DNA from: Sinisalibacter aestuarii
GTDB taxonomy: Bacteria; Pseudomonadota; Alphaproteobacteria; Rhodobacterales; Rhodobacteraceae
Reading direction: 5' to 3'
DNA length: 64,000 nt
Assembly (NCBI RefSeq): GCF_027923545.1
Contig: NZ_BROH01000001.1
Coordinates: 434,001-498,000 of the forward strand
Shown: positions 55,997 to 64,000 of the stretch, piece after piece
Numbering within the stretch: position 1 is the stretch's first letter
Layout of the letters: each line of letters begins with the position of its first letter
Translations under genes and position numbers: made by a program
The notes under the pieces: generated by a model
The model's database searches: none
Told to the model about the DNA's origin: nothing
The model's input: the letters and a program-made list of their open reading frames with translations, nothing else

Positions 55997-56656
55997 TCAG
56001 TCCACCACCAGCATGTAACCGGACCCGCGCACGGTCTGCAGGTGGCGCGGGTTTTTCGGATCGGCCTCGACCTTGCGGCGCAACCGGGTGATCTGCACAT
56101 CCACGGCGCGGGCCTTGGCGTGGAGCCCCTCCCGCCCGAGCCGGGCAACCAGCTCCCCCCGCCCGACCGGCTGCCCCGGCTTCTCGGCGAAGATACGCAT
56201 GAGCTGGATCTCGGTCGCGGTAAGGCGCACCGGCGTGGCATCGTCCATCAACGCGCCGCTTTCGACGTCGAAGCTGAGCGGCCCGAGCCGCAATATGCGC
56301 GGACCCGGCGCAGGGGGTGGTGGGCGGCGGTCGAGAATCCCGTTGATCGTTTCGCACAGCGCCTTCGGCTCGAAGGGCTTGGCGATGGCGTTGGTATCCT
56401 TGGGCGCCGGTGCTCCTTTTTCGGTGAGGCAGAGCACCGGCGTGGCGAGCGCGGCGCGCAGGGTATTTGCGCCCGGCAGCTGGGCGTCGAGCAGGATCAG
56501 GTCGAATTCAAGGCCCGAAAGCAGGCGCCCGGCATGGGCTTCGTCGCGGGCGGCGCTGACGAGGAAGCCCTGGGTTTTCAGGTATTGGCGCAGGAGGTCG
56601 CGCAGGCGTTCGTCGCGGTCGATGACAAGCAGGTGGGCAGGGGCCTGCTCGGTCAT
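55997..56656 (-). CDS. petR: OmpR-family response regulator PetR
   Basis: 219 residues. The receiver domain has the acidic pair in VIDRDE, phospho-acceptor Asp in FDLILLDAQLPG (about residue 57), Thr in LCLTEKG and Lys in AIAKPFEPK. The C-terminal winged helix contains AVDVQITRLRRKVEADP and RGSGYML, typical of the OmpR class. The petP-petR order is that found beside petABC in Rhodobacter capsulatus, where petR is reported essential. Here petABC lies 18 kb away, and no histidine kinase is adjacent. It overlaps petP by 4 bases. Confidence 0.88.
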   Translation of the reverse strand: MTEQAPAHLLVIDRDERLRDLLRQYLKTQGFLVSAARDEAHAGRLLSGLEFDLILLDAQLPGANTLRAALATPVLCLTEKGAPAPKDTNAIAKPFEPKALCETINGILDRRPPPPAPGPRILRLGPLSFDVESGALMDDATPVRLTATEIQLMRIFAEKPGQPVGRGELVARLGREGLHAKARAVDVQITRLRRKVEADPKNPRHLQTVRGSGYMLVVD

Positions 56657-57156
56657 TCGTCGCGATCCCGCATCGCGTTGAAATGGCGGCGTATGCTTGG
56701 GTCCATCATCGCTTCGAGTACAGTGCGGAACCCGCGCACCGCCTCCGGACCGGCCTCGCGGTACGCGCCGCGCATCCGTTCGCGCTGGACTTCGGAAAGC
56801 TCGCGCTCCAGATTCACGCCGGCTTCGGTAAGAAACAGGTTGCGCTCGCGTTTGTCGCGGGTGCCGACATGGGCTTCGACCAGGCCGTCATCCATGAGCG
56901 TGCGCAGTACGCGGTTGAGCGATTGCTTGGTGACGCCGAGGATCGACAGCAGGTTATTGACGGTGGTGCCCGGGGAGCGGTGGATGAAATGGATGGCCCG
57001 GTGATGGGCGCGGCCCAGCCCGTATTTTTCAAGGATACGATCGGGGTCGGCGGTGAAGCCGCGATAGGCGAAGAACATCGCCTCGATCCCCTGGCGGAGT
57101 TGCTCGTCGGTCAGGAAGAGAAGCTGCGGGCCGCCGGGCCCAGGTCTGTCGGTCAT
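56653..57156 (-). CDS. petP: MarR-family regulator PetP
   Basis: 167 residues from ATG 57156 (GGGAGG upstream). A winged helix-turn-helix spans about residues 50-110 (LGRAHHRAIHFIHRSPGTTV, VTKQSLNRVLRTLMDDGLVE, then a GTRDKRERNLFLTE wing). Start overlaps nothing; its stop overlaps the petR start (ATGA), so the two are co-translated. The name follows R. capsulatus petP; the signal is unknown. The dyad at 57196-57212 upstream may be its operator. Confidence 0.87.
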   Translation of the reverse strand: MTDRPGPGGPQLLFLTDEQLRQGIEAMFFAYRGFTADPDRILEKYGLGRAHHRAIHFIHRSPGTTVNNLLSILGVTKQSLNRVLRTLMDDGLVEAHVGTRDKRERNLFLTEAGVNLERELSEVQRERMRGAYREAGPEAVRGFRTVLEAMMDPSIRRHFNAMRDRDE

Positions 57157-57195
57157 GCGCGCGCCTCCCTCGCGTTCGCTTTCCACTTCGTTTTA

Positions 57196-57212
57196 TGTCA
57201 GTCTTATTGACA
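57196..57212. promoter_or_regulatory. Dyad between petP and ilvE, with a TTGACA -35-like box
   Basis: TGTCA (57196-57200) and TGACA (57208-57212) are inverted copies around seven bases, 40 bases from the petP start. The right arm forms TTGACA (57207-57212), a -35 box pointing toward ilvE. A MarR-type protein could repress here. Confidence 0.4.
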
Positions 57213-57322
57213 TTCCAAGACTCAACTGGTAGCGAAACGCGGATTTCGCGAAATATTATGTCCGCTTCGGACCTTTCGCGGCAACATGTGAAAAGCCCGC
57301 AGGGCCAATGAGGAGTCTGACT

Positions 57323-58189
57323 ATGGCGGCGTATGACGATCGCGACGGCAAGATCTGGATGGATGGCAAGCTTGTGGACTGGCGTGATGCGAAGGTACAC
57401 ATCCTGACCCATGCCATGCATTATGCCTCGTCGGTGTTCGAGGGCGAGCGGGCTTATGGCGGCAAGATTTTCCTCTCGCGCAAGCACAGCGAACGGCTGA
57501 TCCGGTCGGGTGAAATGATCGACATGACGATCCCCTGGACCGTCGACCAGATCGAGGAGGCCAAGTATGAGGTGCTCAAGGCCAACGGGCTGACCGATGC
57601 CTATGTGCGCGCCGTTGCCTTCCGGGGTGCGGGCGAGGATATGGGCGTAAGCTCGGCGCGCAACCCGATCCGGCTTGCCGTCGCGGCCTGGGAATGGGGC
57701 AGCTATTACGGCGACGCGAAGTTCAAGGGTGCCAAGCTCGACATCTCCAAATGGAAGCGCCCGAGCCCCGAGACGATCCCGACCGCCGCCAAGGCTTCGG
57801 GCCTCTACATGATCTGCACGATCTCGAAACACGCCGCCGAGGCGAAGGGCTGTTCGGATGCGCTGTTCTTCGACTATCGCGGTTATGTCGCCGAGGCGAC
57901 CGGGGCGAATGTGTTCTTCGTGAAAGACGGCGAAGTGCACACGCCGCTTCCGGATGCGATCCTGAACGGGCTTACCCGCCAGACGGTGATCGGGATGCTC
58001 AAGGATCGCGGAATCGCGGTGCATGAGCGCCATATCATGCCGGAAGAAATGGAGGGGTTCGAGCAATGCTTCCTCACCGGATCGGCGGCGGAAGTCACGC
58101 CGGTGGGCGAGATCGGCCCCTATACGTTCGAGGTTGGCACGCTGACCCGCGAGATTTCGGATGCCTACGAGAAGCTGGTGCGGAGCTGA
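57323..58189 (+). CDS. ilvE: Branched-chain amino acid aminotransferase
   Basis: 288 residues from ATG 57323 (GAGGAGT nine bases before; five residues upstream are unsupported). The fold-type IV PLP enzyme has HAMHYASSVFEGERAYGG near the start, the PLP Lys in TAAKASGLY (about residue 158), and GYVAEATGANVFFV with LTGSAAEVTPV. It makes leucine, isoleucine and valine from keto acids with glutamate. Faces away from petP. Confidence 0.95.
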   Translation: MAAYDDRDGKIWMDGKLVDWRDAKVHILTHAMHYASSVFEGERAYGGKIFLSRKHSERLIRSGEMIDMTIPWTVDQIEEAKYEVLKANGLTDAYVRAVAFRGAGEDMGVSSARNPIRLAVAAWEWGSYYGDAKFKGAKLDISKWKRPSPETIPTAAKASGLYMICTISKHAAEAKGCSDALFFDYRGYVAEATGANVFFVKDGEVHTPLPDAILNGLTRQTVIGMLKDRGIAVHERHIMPEEMEGFEQCFLTGSAAEVTPVGEIGPYTFEVGTLTREISDAYEKLVRS

Positions 58190-58254
58190 TCGCGCTTCAC
58201 GCTTCCTAAAGCCTTCGCCTCTAGGGTGGCGCATAGCGCAACCCGGAGGCGGAG

Positions 58255-58665
58255 ATGCCGCAACGCCAGCGTTTGGCCTACCTGATCCTGCTGATCGCCG
58301 TGGTGGTGATGCCCACGGCGATGTCGCTCGCGTGGTACGCGATCTCGCGCGACCCGAATCTCAGGCCGCTCGGGATCACCAAGCAGGCGCTCTATGCCTA
58401 TAACGGCGGCGGCGACGGCGTGGAGATCGTGGCTGTCGTCGACTGGCCCGCGTCGGATACGGGTGAACGGTCGCGGGCGCAGCTTACGCGGGCGCTGACG
58501 GAGTCTTTTGCGGCAAAGGGGGTAGAAATCCGCATCGAGTTCCGGGCCGGGCAGGCGGCGGGCCAGGTGACCTACATTATCGGCAAGTCAGTTCTCGGCC
58601 CCTATCCCACCACCCGGGCGGCGGAGGGGATCTCGGCTGCGGTCGAGGCGTTCCGGATGTACTGA
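58255..58665 (+). CDS. Hypothetical membrane-anchored protein
   Basis: 136 residues with GGAGGCGGAG just before the start. One N-terminal membrane segment (LAYLILLIAVVVMPTAMSLA) is followed by a soluble part of about 100 residues rich in alternating hydrophobic and charged residues (EIVAVVDWPA, VTYIIGKSVLGPYPTT). No family is recognised. It is separated from ilvE by 65 bases. Confidence 0.7.
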   Translation: MPQRQRLAYLILLIAVVVMPTAMSLAWYAISRDPNLRPLGITKQALYAYNGGGDGVEIVAVVDWPASDTGERSRAQLTRALTESFAAKGVEIRIEFRAGQAAGQVTYIIGKSVLGPYPTTRAAEGISAAVEAFRMY

Positions 58666-58684
58666 CCCCGGCAATCCGAAAGGG

Positions 58685-58714
58685 GGAAGGGCCGGCACAT
58701 AGGCCGGCCCTTCC
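58685..58714. terminator. Bidirectional terminator between convergent genes
   Basis: GGAAGGGCCGGC (58685-58696) pairs with GCCGGCCCTTCC (58703-58714) around ACATAG. It lies between the stops of the hypothetical gene and the convergent peroxidase gene. Confidence 0.75.
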
Positions 58715-58733
58715 GTGCTCCGCGAGTGTGGGA

Positions 58734-59774
58734 TTACTGCGGGAGGACTTCTGCGGTGGGACGCGGGGTCGTCGCGGTTTCGGCCGGGAGCACCGGGGTC
58801 GTGATTTCGGGCACCGTGCCGGTGAGGCTGCCGAGGAAGGCAACGATCTGATCGGCTTCCGGGTCGCTCAGCTCTTCGCCAAGCTGGCTTTCGGCCATGA
58901 TCTGCACGGCGACCTTGAGATCCCAGACCTTGCCGGAGTGGAAGTAAGGCGCGGTGACGGCCACGTTGCGCAGCGGCGCGGCGCGGAACACGTATTCGTC
59001 GTCAACCGTATCGGTGACGGCGAAGCGGCCACGGTCGCCTTCCGGCAGCACGTCGGCGCCCGGCTTTTCGATCAGGCCGAACGGGAAGTAGCCTTCGCCA
59101 CCGATGTTGATGCCGGCATGGCAGGCGATGCAGCCCTTGTCGATGAACAGCTGCAGACCGGCTTTTTCGTCATCGTTGAGCGCGCCTGCGTCACCGTTGA
59201 GGTAAGCATCGAACGGCGCCGGGGTGAGCAGGGTGGCTTCAAACGCTTCGATCGCGCGCGCCATGTTGTCGAACGAGACCGAATCCGGCGCGCCGAAGGC
59301 AGCTTCGAACATCGACACATAGGCCGGCATCGAGTTCAGCGTCGCTTCGACGTTGGCCGGCGTGTTGGCCATTTCGACACCCGCCTGGATCGGGCCCTTC
59401 GCCTGCGCCTTGAGGTCGTCGGCGCGGCCATCCCAGAACTGGGCGACGTTGAACACGGCGTTCAGCACGGTCGGCGAGTTGCGCGGGCCGGCCTGCCAGC
59501 CATGACCGATCGAGGTTTCCAGGTTGTCGTCGCCGCCGGTGGTCAGGTTGTGGCACGAATAGCACGAGAAGACGCCCGAAGCCGACAGACGCGGATCGAA
59601 GAACAGCATCTTGCCGAGCTCGATCTTTTCTTCGGTGATCGGGTTGTCGGCGACGGCCGGAACCGTCGACGGGAGAGGTTTGAAGTAATCGACGGCCTCG
59701 TCCATCAGCTCATCCGCAAATGCGGGTGTGGCCAGGGCGGTGGTCGCCAGCAGAGCTACTGCAAGTCGTTTCAT
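58734..59774 (-). CDS. ccpA: Di-haem cytochrome c peroxidase (CcpA/MauG family)
   Basis: 346 residues from ATG 59774 (GGAGGATCC upstream). A Sec signal of about 20 residues (LAVALLATTALATPAFA) is followed by two haem c motifs, CYSCH (about 80) and CIACH (about 226), in the peroxidase arrangement with GPRNSPTVLNAVFN and FRAAPLRNVAVTAPYFH. It reduces periplasmic hydrogen peroxide with electrons from cytochrome c. An FNR-type box lies 54 bases upstream. A short Pro/Thr-rich tail ends the protein. Confidence 0.94.
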   Translation of the reverse strand: MKRLAVALLATTALATPAFADELMDEAVDYFKPLPSTVPAVADNPITEEKIELGKMLFFDPRLSASGVFSCYSCHNLTTGGDDNLETSIGHGWQAGPRNSPTVLNAVFNVAQFWDGRADDLKAQAKGPIQAGVEMANTPANVEATLNSMPAYVSMFEAAFGAPDSVSFDNMARAIEAFEATLLTPAPFDAYLNGDAGALNDDEKAGLQLFIDKGCIACHAGINIGGEGYFPFGLIEKPGADVLPEGDRGRFAVTDTVDDEYVFRAAPLRNVAVTAPYFHSGKVWDLKVAVQIMAESQLGEELSDPEADQIVAFLGSLTGTVPEITTPVLPAETATTPRPTAEVLPQ

Positions 59775-59827
59775 GTGGATCCTCCATCTAGCTTGCCGCA
59801 AGAGACAAAAAGAGCGGGTTTTCGTCG

Positions 59828-59841
59828 TTGACCTAGATCAA
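59828..59841. promoter_or_regulatory. FNR/FnrL-type box upstream of ccpA
   Basis: The sequence TTGACCTAGATCAA matches the FNR dyad TTGAT-N4-ATCAA with one mismatch. It is 54 bases upstream of the peroxidase start, in a gap of 282 bases that contains no other gene. Confidence 0.7.
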
Positions 59842-60056
59842 TTCTAAATCCAATTCGGACCCTATGATTGACCTCGAAAGCGGCGAATCAAAGTCGCAAC
59901 TTCCCCTTAACATATCGTTAAAATACAAGTTCTTAGAGGCGCTGCGCCAAGAATGGTATGTGCGGGAATCGGGGGATATATCTGCATCCTATAGATGTGC
60001 GAGACAGGATGTCGCACTCGTATGGCGGGCGGATGGGCCGCGGGTGCCTGTTGGGG

Positions 60057-61090
<1,034 letters not shown>

Positions 61091-61094
<4 letters not shown>

Positions 61095-61756
61095 AAATCC
61101 AGGTCCGCATAATGCGGCGGGGGCGGGAAACCGGGCACCTGATCGGCGAGGATCGAGCGGAAGGCGGGGCGCGACTTGATCTTGGAATACCACTCGCGGA
61201 CATTGGCGTTCCGGTCCCAGTCCACGTCGGAGATATAGTCGAGCGAAGACAGATGCGCGGCGGCGGCGAAATCGGCGAGGGTCATGTTGTCGCCGGCGAG
61301 CCAGCGGCGCATGTCGAGGAGCCAGCCCATATAGTCGAGGTGATACTTGATCGCCTTCGCGCCGGCCTTGACGTTGTGGCTGTCGGGATAGCCCTGGCCG
61401 GTCACCTTCTTGTTCACCCGTTCGTAGAGCAGTTTCGAGGTGACCTCGTCGTGAAACTTGTCGTCGAACCAGGTTACCAGCCGGCGCACTTCATAGCGCC
61501 CTTCGGGGTCGGTCGGCATCAGCGGCGGGTTGGGGTAGCGCTCTTCGATATATTCGTTGATCGCCGCGCTTTCGCTCAGGGTCTTGCCGCCGAGCTTGAG
61601 CACCGGCACCTTGCCCGCCGGGTTGCGGCGCAGGAATTCGGCCGACTTTTCCCAGTAGCGCTCCTCGATCAGCTCGACCTCGATCTTCTTTTCGGCCAGC
61701 GACAGGCGCACCTTCCGGCAGAAGGGCGAGAGGGGGAAGTGAAACAAGCGGTTCAT
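61091..61756 (-). CDS. Glutathione S-transferase family protein
   Basis: 221 residues. Thioredoxin-like N-terminus with [22 protein letters not shown] with cis-Pro, and [17 protein letters not shown]-terminal helical domain with [17 protein letters not shown], a GST marker. It is translationally coupled to queG through TTGA. The substrate is not known. Confidence 0.92.
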
Positions 61757-61808
61757 GGATCGCGGTTCTCTAGATTGCCAATGGTTGTGGCGCGAAATGC
61801 CGGCGCAT

Positions 61809-62567
61809 TCAATCCTCGAAACAGGCTGCGCGCCCGTCGAGGCGGATTGTCTCCGCCCCGTCGCGGATACTTGCCGAGCGGTTCAGGATGAATTGCGTCG
61901 GCTGGGCGGCGGAGCGGTCTTTCGGATTGGGCAGAATGGCGGCGAGCCGGGCGGCCTGATCGGCGTTCAGATCGGCGGCGGATTTGCCGAAATACTGGCG
62001 GGCCGCGGCCTCGACGCCGAACACGCCGGTGTCGAACTCGATCATGTTGAGATAGACTTCGAGAACCCGTCGCTTGCTCCAGATCAGCTCGACGATGGGG
62101 GTAATCACCGCTTCGAATGCCTTGCGCGGCCAGCTTCGGGCGGGCCAGAGATACACGTTCTTGACCGTCTGCTGCGTGATCGTGGAGGCGCCCCGGCTCT
62201 CGCCTTCGGCGATGACCTGCCGGATCGCGGTCATGTCAAAACCCCAATGCGCGCAGAAGTTCGCATCTTCCGCCGCGACCACCGCGCGGACCATCACCGG
62301 CGCGATCTCTTCAAGGTCGACCCAGTCGCGCCTGACTTCGCCAAGCCGGGCCTTCTCGGAGGCGATGTAGAGCGTCGTGGGCGGATTGACGAAGGTATAG
62401 AGCAGGGTCACCGTGAGGACGGCGGTGAAAAAGACGATCAGCGCCAGTCTCAACCAGCGCCAGACAAAGCCGGTGACGCGGCCCAGGTAGCGGCGCAGCA
62501 GCCGCCAGAGGCCGCGCAGGATGCCAAACGTCAGCGACGGCGGCCTGGTATCGTCCGGTTGTGTCAT
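61809..62567 (-). CDS. mtgA: Monofunctional biosynthetic peptidoglycan transglycosylase
   Basis: 252 residues from ATG 62567 (AGGAG close upstream). One membrane anchor (LRLALIVFFTAVLTVTLLYT) precedes the GT51 domain with RAVVAAEDANFCAHWGFD (catalytic Glu), GESRGASTITQQTVKNVYLW and RRVLEVYLNMIEFDTGVFGV. It polymerises lipid II into glycan strands. It stands alone between two unrelated genes. Confidence 0.95.
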   Translation of the reverse strand: MTQPDDTRPPSLTFGILRGLWRLLRRYLGRVTGFVWRWLRLALIVFFTAVLTVTLLYTFVNPPTTLYIASEKARLGEVRRDWVDLEEIAPVMVRAVVAAEDANFCAHWGFDMTAIRQVIAEGESRGASTITQQTVKNVYLWPARSWPRKAFEAVITPIVELIWSKRRVLEVYLNMIEFDTGVFGVEAAARQYFGKSAADLNADQAARLAAILPNPKDRSAAQPTQFILNRSASIRDGAETIRLDGRAACFED

Positions 62568-62696
62568 GGCTCCTTGTCCACATGCCCGCATGGCCGGTCA
62601 AGACCCGCGAACCGGCAGACCCTGGCCGATCCTGCCCGGCATCAAAGCGCGGGCCGCCGGCTTTCGCTATACTTGGGCAGTGGAAAGGAGAGAGCG

Positions 62697-63203
62697 ATGC
62701 CCTACGATTCTGTGCCCTTCTATGACATGAACGATAACGAAACCGGCTGCTGCCCGAGGTTCAATCCCAAGGATTGGGACGGGTTGGAGTTGCACTTCGA
62801 CAATAAGCTGTTCGTGCGGGCGGTGACCCATGCGGTATTTCACGTGCCGATCGACATGGGTAAGGTATTCCAGCGCGTACAGGACCATCTGGAAGCGGTG
62901 AATGCCTTCGATCCCAACGACTTCTTTATCCTGTCGAAAGATCTGGGCGCCTGGACCTCCGAGCATTTCTTCACCGCGTCGCGTGAGGTGCCGGGTGAAG
63001 ACATGGTCCGGCTGTCGGGCGATTACGTGACCAAGGTGTTCGATGGTCCCTATTCGGAGGCCAAGGACTGGTACGACCAGATGAAAGCCCTTGCGGCTGC
63101 GCGCGGAAACCCTGATGGCGAGGTGTATTTCTACTACACGACGTGCCCGAAATGCGCGCAGCATTACGGGCATAATTACGTCGTCGGTTTCGCGCAGGCG
63201 TAA
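62697..63203 (+). CDS. Conserved hypothetical protein with C-terminal CPKC motif
   Basis: 168 residues from ATG 62697 (GGAAAGGAGAGAGCG upstream). It begins PYDSVPFYDMNDNETGCCPR and has HFDNKLFVRAVTHAVFHVPI, and near the end TTCPKCAQHYGHNYVVGF, whose CxxC and His residues could bind a metal. Some relatives carry the bare name hydrolase. No signal peptide, so probably cytoplasmic. Function unknown. Confidence 0.75.
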   Translation: MPYDSVPFYDMNDNETGCCPRFNPKDWDGLELHFDNKLFVRAVTHAVFHVPIDMGKVFQRVQDHLEAVNAFDPNDFFILSKDLGAWTSEHFFTASREVPGEDMVRLSGDYVTKVFDGPYSEAKDWYDQMKALAAARGNPDGEVYFYYTTCPKCAQHYGHNYVVGFAQA

Positions 63204-63208
63204 CGCGA

Positions 63209-63234
63209 AGGGGGCGGCCCGAAGACCGCCCCCT
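63209..63234. terminator. Hairpin between convergent genes
   Basis: AGGGGGCGG (63209-63217) pairs with CCGCCCCCT (63226-63234) around eight bases. It separates the conserved hypothetical gene from the end of gltB. Confidence 0.6.
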
Positions 63235-63259
63235 GGTCATATGTGATGCGGGTTCCGGC

Positions 63260-64000
63260 TTACTCGGCCGGGATCGCGTCTTCTTTCAGCGAGAGCGGCG
63301 CGGCGAGGTGCGGCAGCATCTCTGTCGGGCAGATCTGGACGAAATTGCCCTTCTCGCCTTCCCAGTTTTGCAGGATCTGGTGCGCCTTCACGCTGGATGT
63401 CTCGTCTGCGTGGCGCAGGATGAGTTCCTTGAGCTCGTGTTCCCAGTGATCCACCGTCACCGGCGCGGTAACCAGCGTTTCCATGTTCAGGTAGTCGCTG
63501 GCGGTGCCGTCCGGATCGTAGACATAGGCCATGCCGCCGGTCATCCCGGCGCCGAAATTGGCGCCGATATCGCCGAGGATCACCGCGACGCCGCCGGTCA
63601 TGTATTCGCAGCCGTTCGAGCCGCAGCCCTCGATCACCACCTTGGCACCCGAGTTTCGCACCGCGAAGCGTTCGCCGGCGCGGCCCGAGGCGAAGAGGTA
63701 GCCATCGGTAGCGCCGTAGAGCACCGTGTTGCCGATGATGGTGTTTTCATCGGCGACGAGCGGCGAGCACATCGGCGGGCGCACCACGATGGTGCCGCCC
63801 GACAGGCCCTTGCCCACGTAATCGTTGGCATCGCCCGACACTTCGAGCTTCAGGCCGGGCGCGGCGAAGGCCCCGAGCGACTGGCCGCAGGAGCCGGTGA
63901 GCTTCACGGTCAGGTGGTCGGGCTGCAGGTTGTTGCGCATCCCGAAATTGCGCACGATATGGCTGGAGACGCGGGTGCCGATGGTGCGGTCGGTGTTGCG
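63260..64000 (-). CDS. gltB: Glutamate synthase large subunit, C-terminal part (runs off right edge)
   Basis: The frame is open from the right edge to the stop at 63260; 246 residues are visible. SCGQSLGAFAAPGLKLEVSG, GDANDYVGKGLSGGTIVVRP and YMTGGVAVILGDIGANFGAG are from the GXGXG beta-helix domain at the C-terminus of GltB. The full enzyme, about 1500 residues, makes glutamate from glutamine and 2-oxoglutarate with GltD. The start and the other domains lie outside. Confidence 0.95.
   Translation of the reverse strand, partial: RNTDRTIGTRVSSHIVRNFGMRNNLQPDHLTVKLTGSCGQSLGAFAAPGLKLEVSGDANDYVGKGLSGGTIVVRPPMCSPLVADENTIIGNTVLYGATDGYLFASGRAGERFAVRNSGAKVVIEGCGSNGCEYMTGGVAVILGDIGANFGAGMTGGMAYVYDPDGTASDYLNMETLVTAPVTVDHWEHELKELILRHADETSSVKAHQILQNWEGEKGNFVQICPTEMLPHLAAPLSLKEDAIPAE

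Overview
The window is high-GC bacterial DNA from an alphaproteobacterium, most likely a member of the Rhodobacteraceae (Roseobacter/Rhodobacter group). The evidence is a complete SmoEFGK/SmoS/MtlK polyol operon, a petABC cytochrome bc1 operon with a Tat-type Rieske protein, a petP-petR pair beside ilvE, an xseB-ispA-dxs operon, a TPP riboswitch before thiBPQ, and an FnrL-like box before a di-haem peroxidase. Assignments rest on reading protein motifs and gene order; no database search was possible.

Layout. 1-6745: sugar-acid and glucan genes (5'-truncated DgoK kinase, SMP-30 lactonase, amylosucrase-type GH13, UDP-glucose dehydrogenase, HAD phosphatase, SorC-type regulator). 6845-13279: sorbitol/mannitol ABC importer plus two polyol dehydrogenases, closed by a clear terminator. 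13432-19896 (minus): one 2154-residue acidic protein with a duplicated ~600-residue module, a GEVED-like domain, FG-GAP-like repeats and a haemolysin-type calcium-binding C-terminus, probably exported by a type I system that is not in this window. 20177-30046: an accessory block with an MBL-fold lactonase-like protein, a TRAP importer (DctP, DctQ, DctM), a second orphan DctP, three intact tandem-EthD proteins, a decayed fourth EthD copy and a LysR regulator. This is the best candidate for an undescribed catabolic system. 30047-31440: lower-GC scrap with a truncated type I methyltransferase (HsdM) fragment and a small secreted protein, ending at tRNA-Lys. It looks like the eroded end of a genomic island.

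31569-64000 is mostly core genome: dapF-mtaB, a PaiB-like protein, a GST, a PAP2 protein, petABC, GNAT, thiamine uptake (thiBPQ with riboswitch), aroC, an AEC transporter, CcdA plus a thioredoxin, a DMT exporter, HU, adenine deaminase with AMP nucleosidase (one purine-salvage operon), an epimerase-like protein, HDAC-like/xseB/ispA/dxs, petPR, ilvE, a cytochrome c peroxidase, queG with a GST, mtgA, and the C-terminal third or less of gltB, which runs off the right edge.

How the genes work together. The polyol operon imports sorbitol and mannitol and oxidises them to ketohexoses, with the SorC-type regulator just upstream as the likely switch. In the EthD block, the TRAP system would bring in a carboxylate or lactone, the MBL protein could open a lactone, and the EthD proteins could act as small ferredoxin-fold isomerase or dehydratase-type enzymes. 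The chemistry is inferred and the substrate is unknown.
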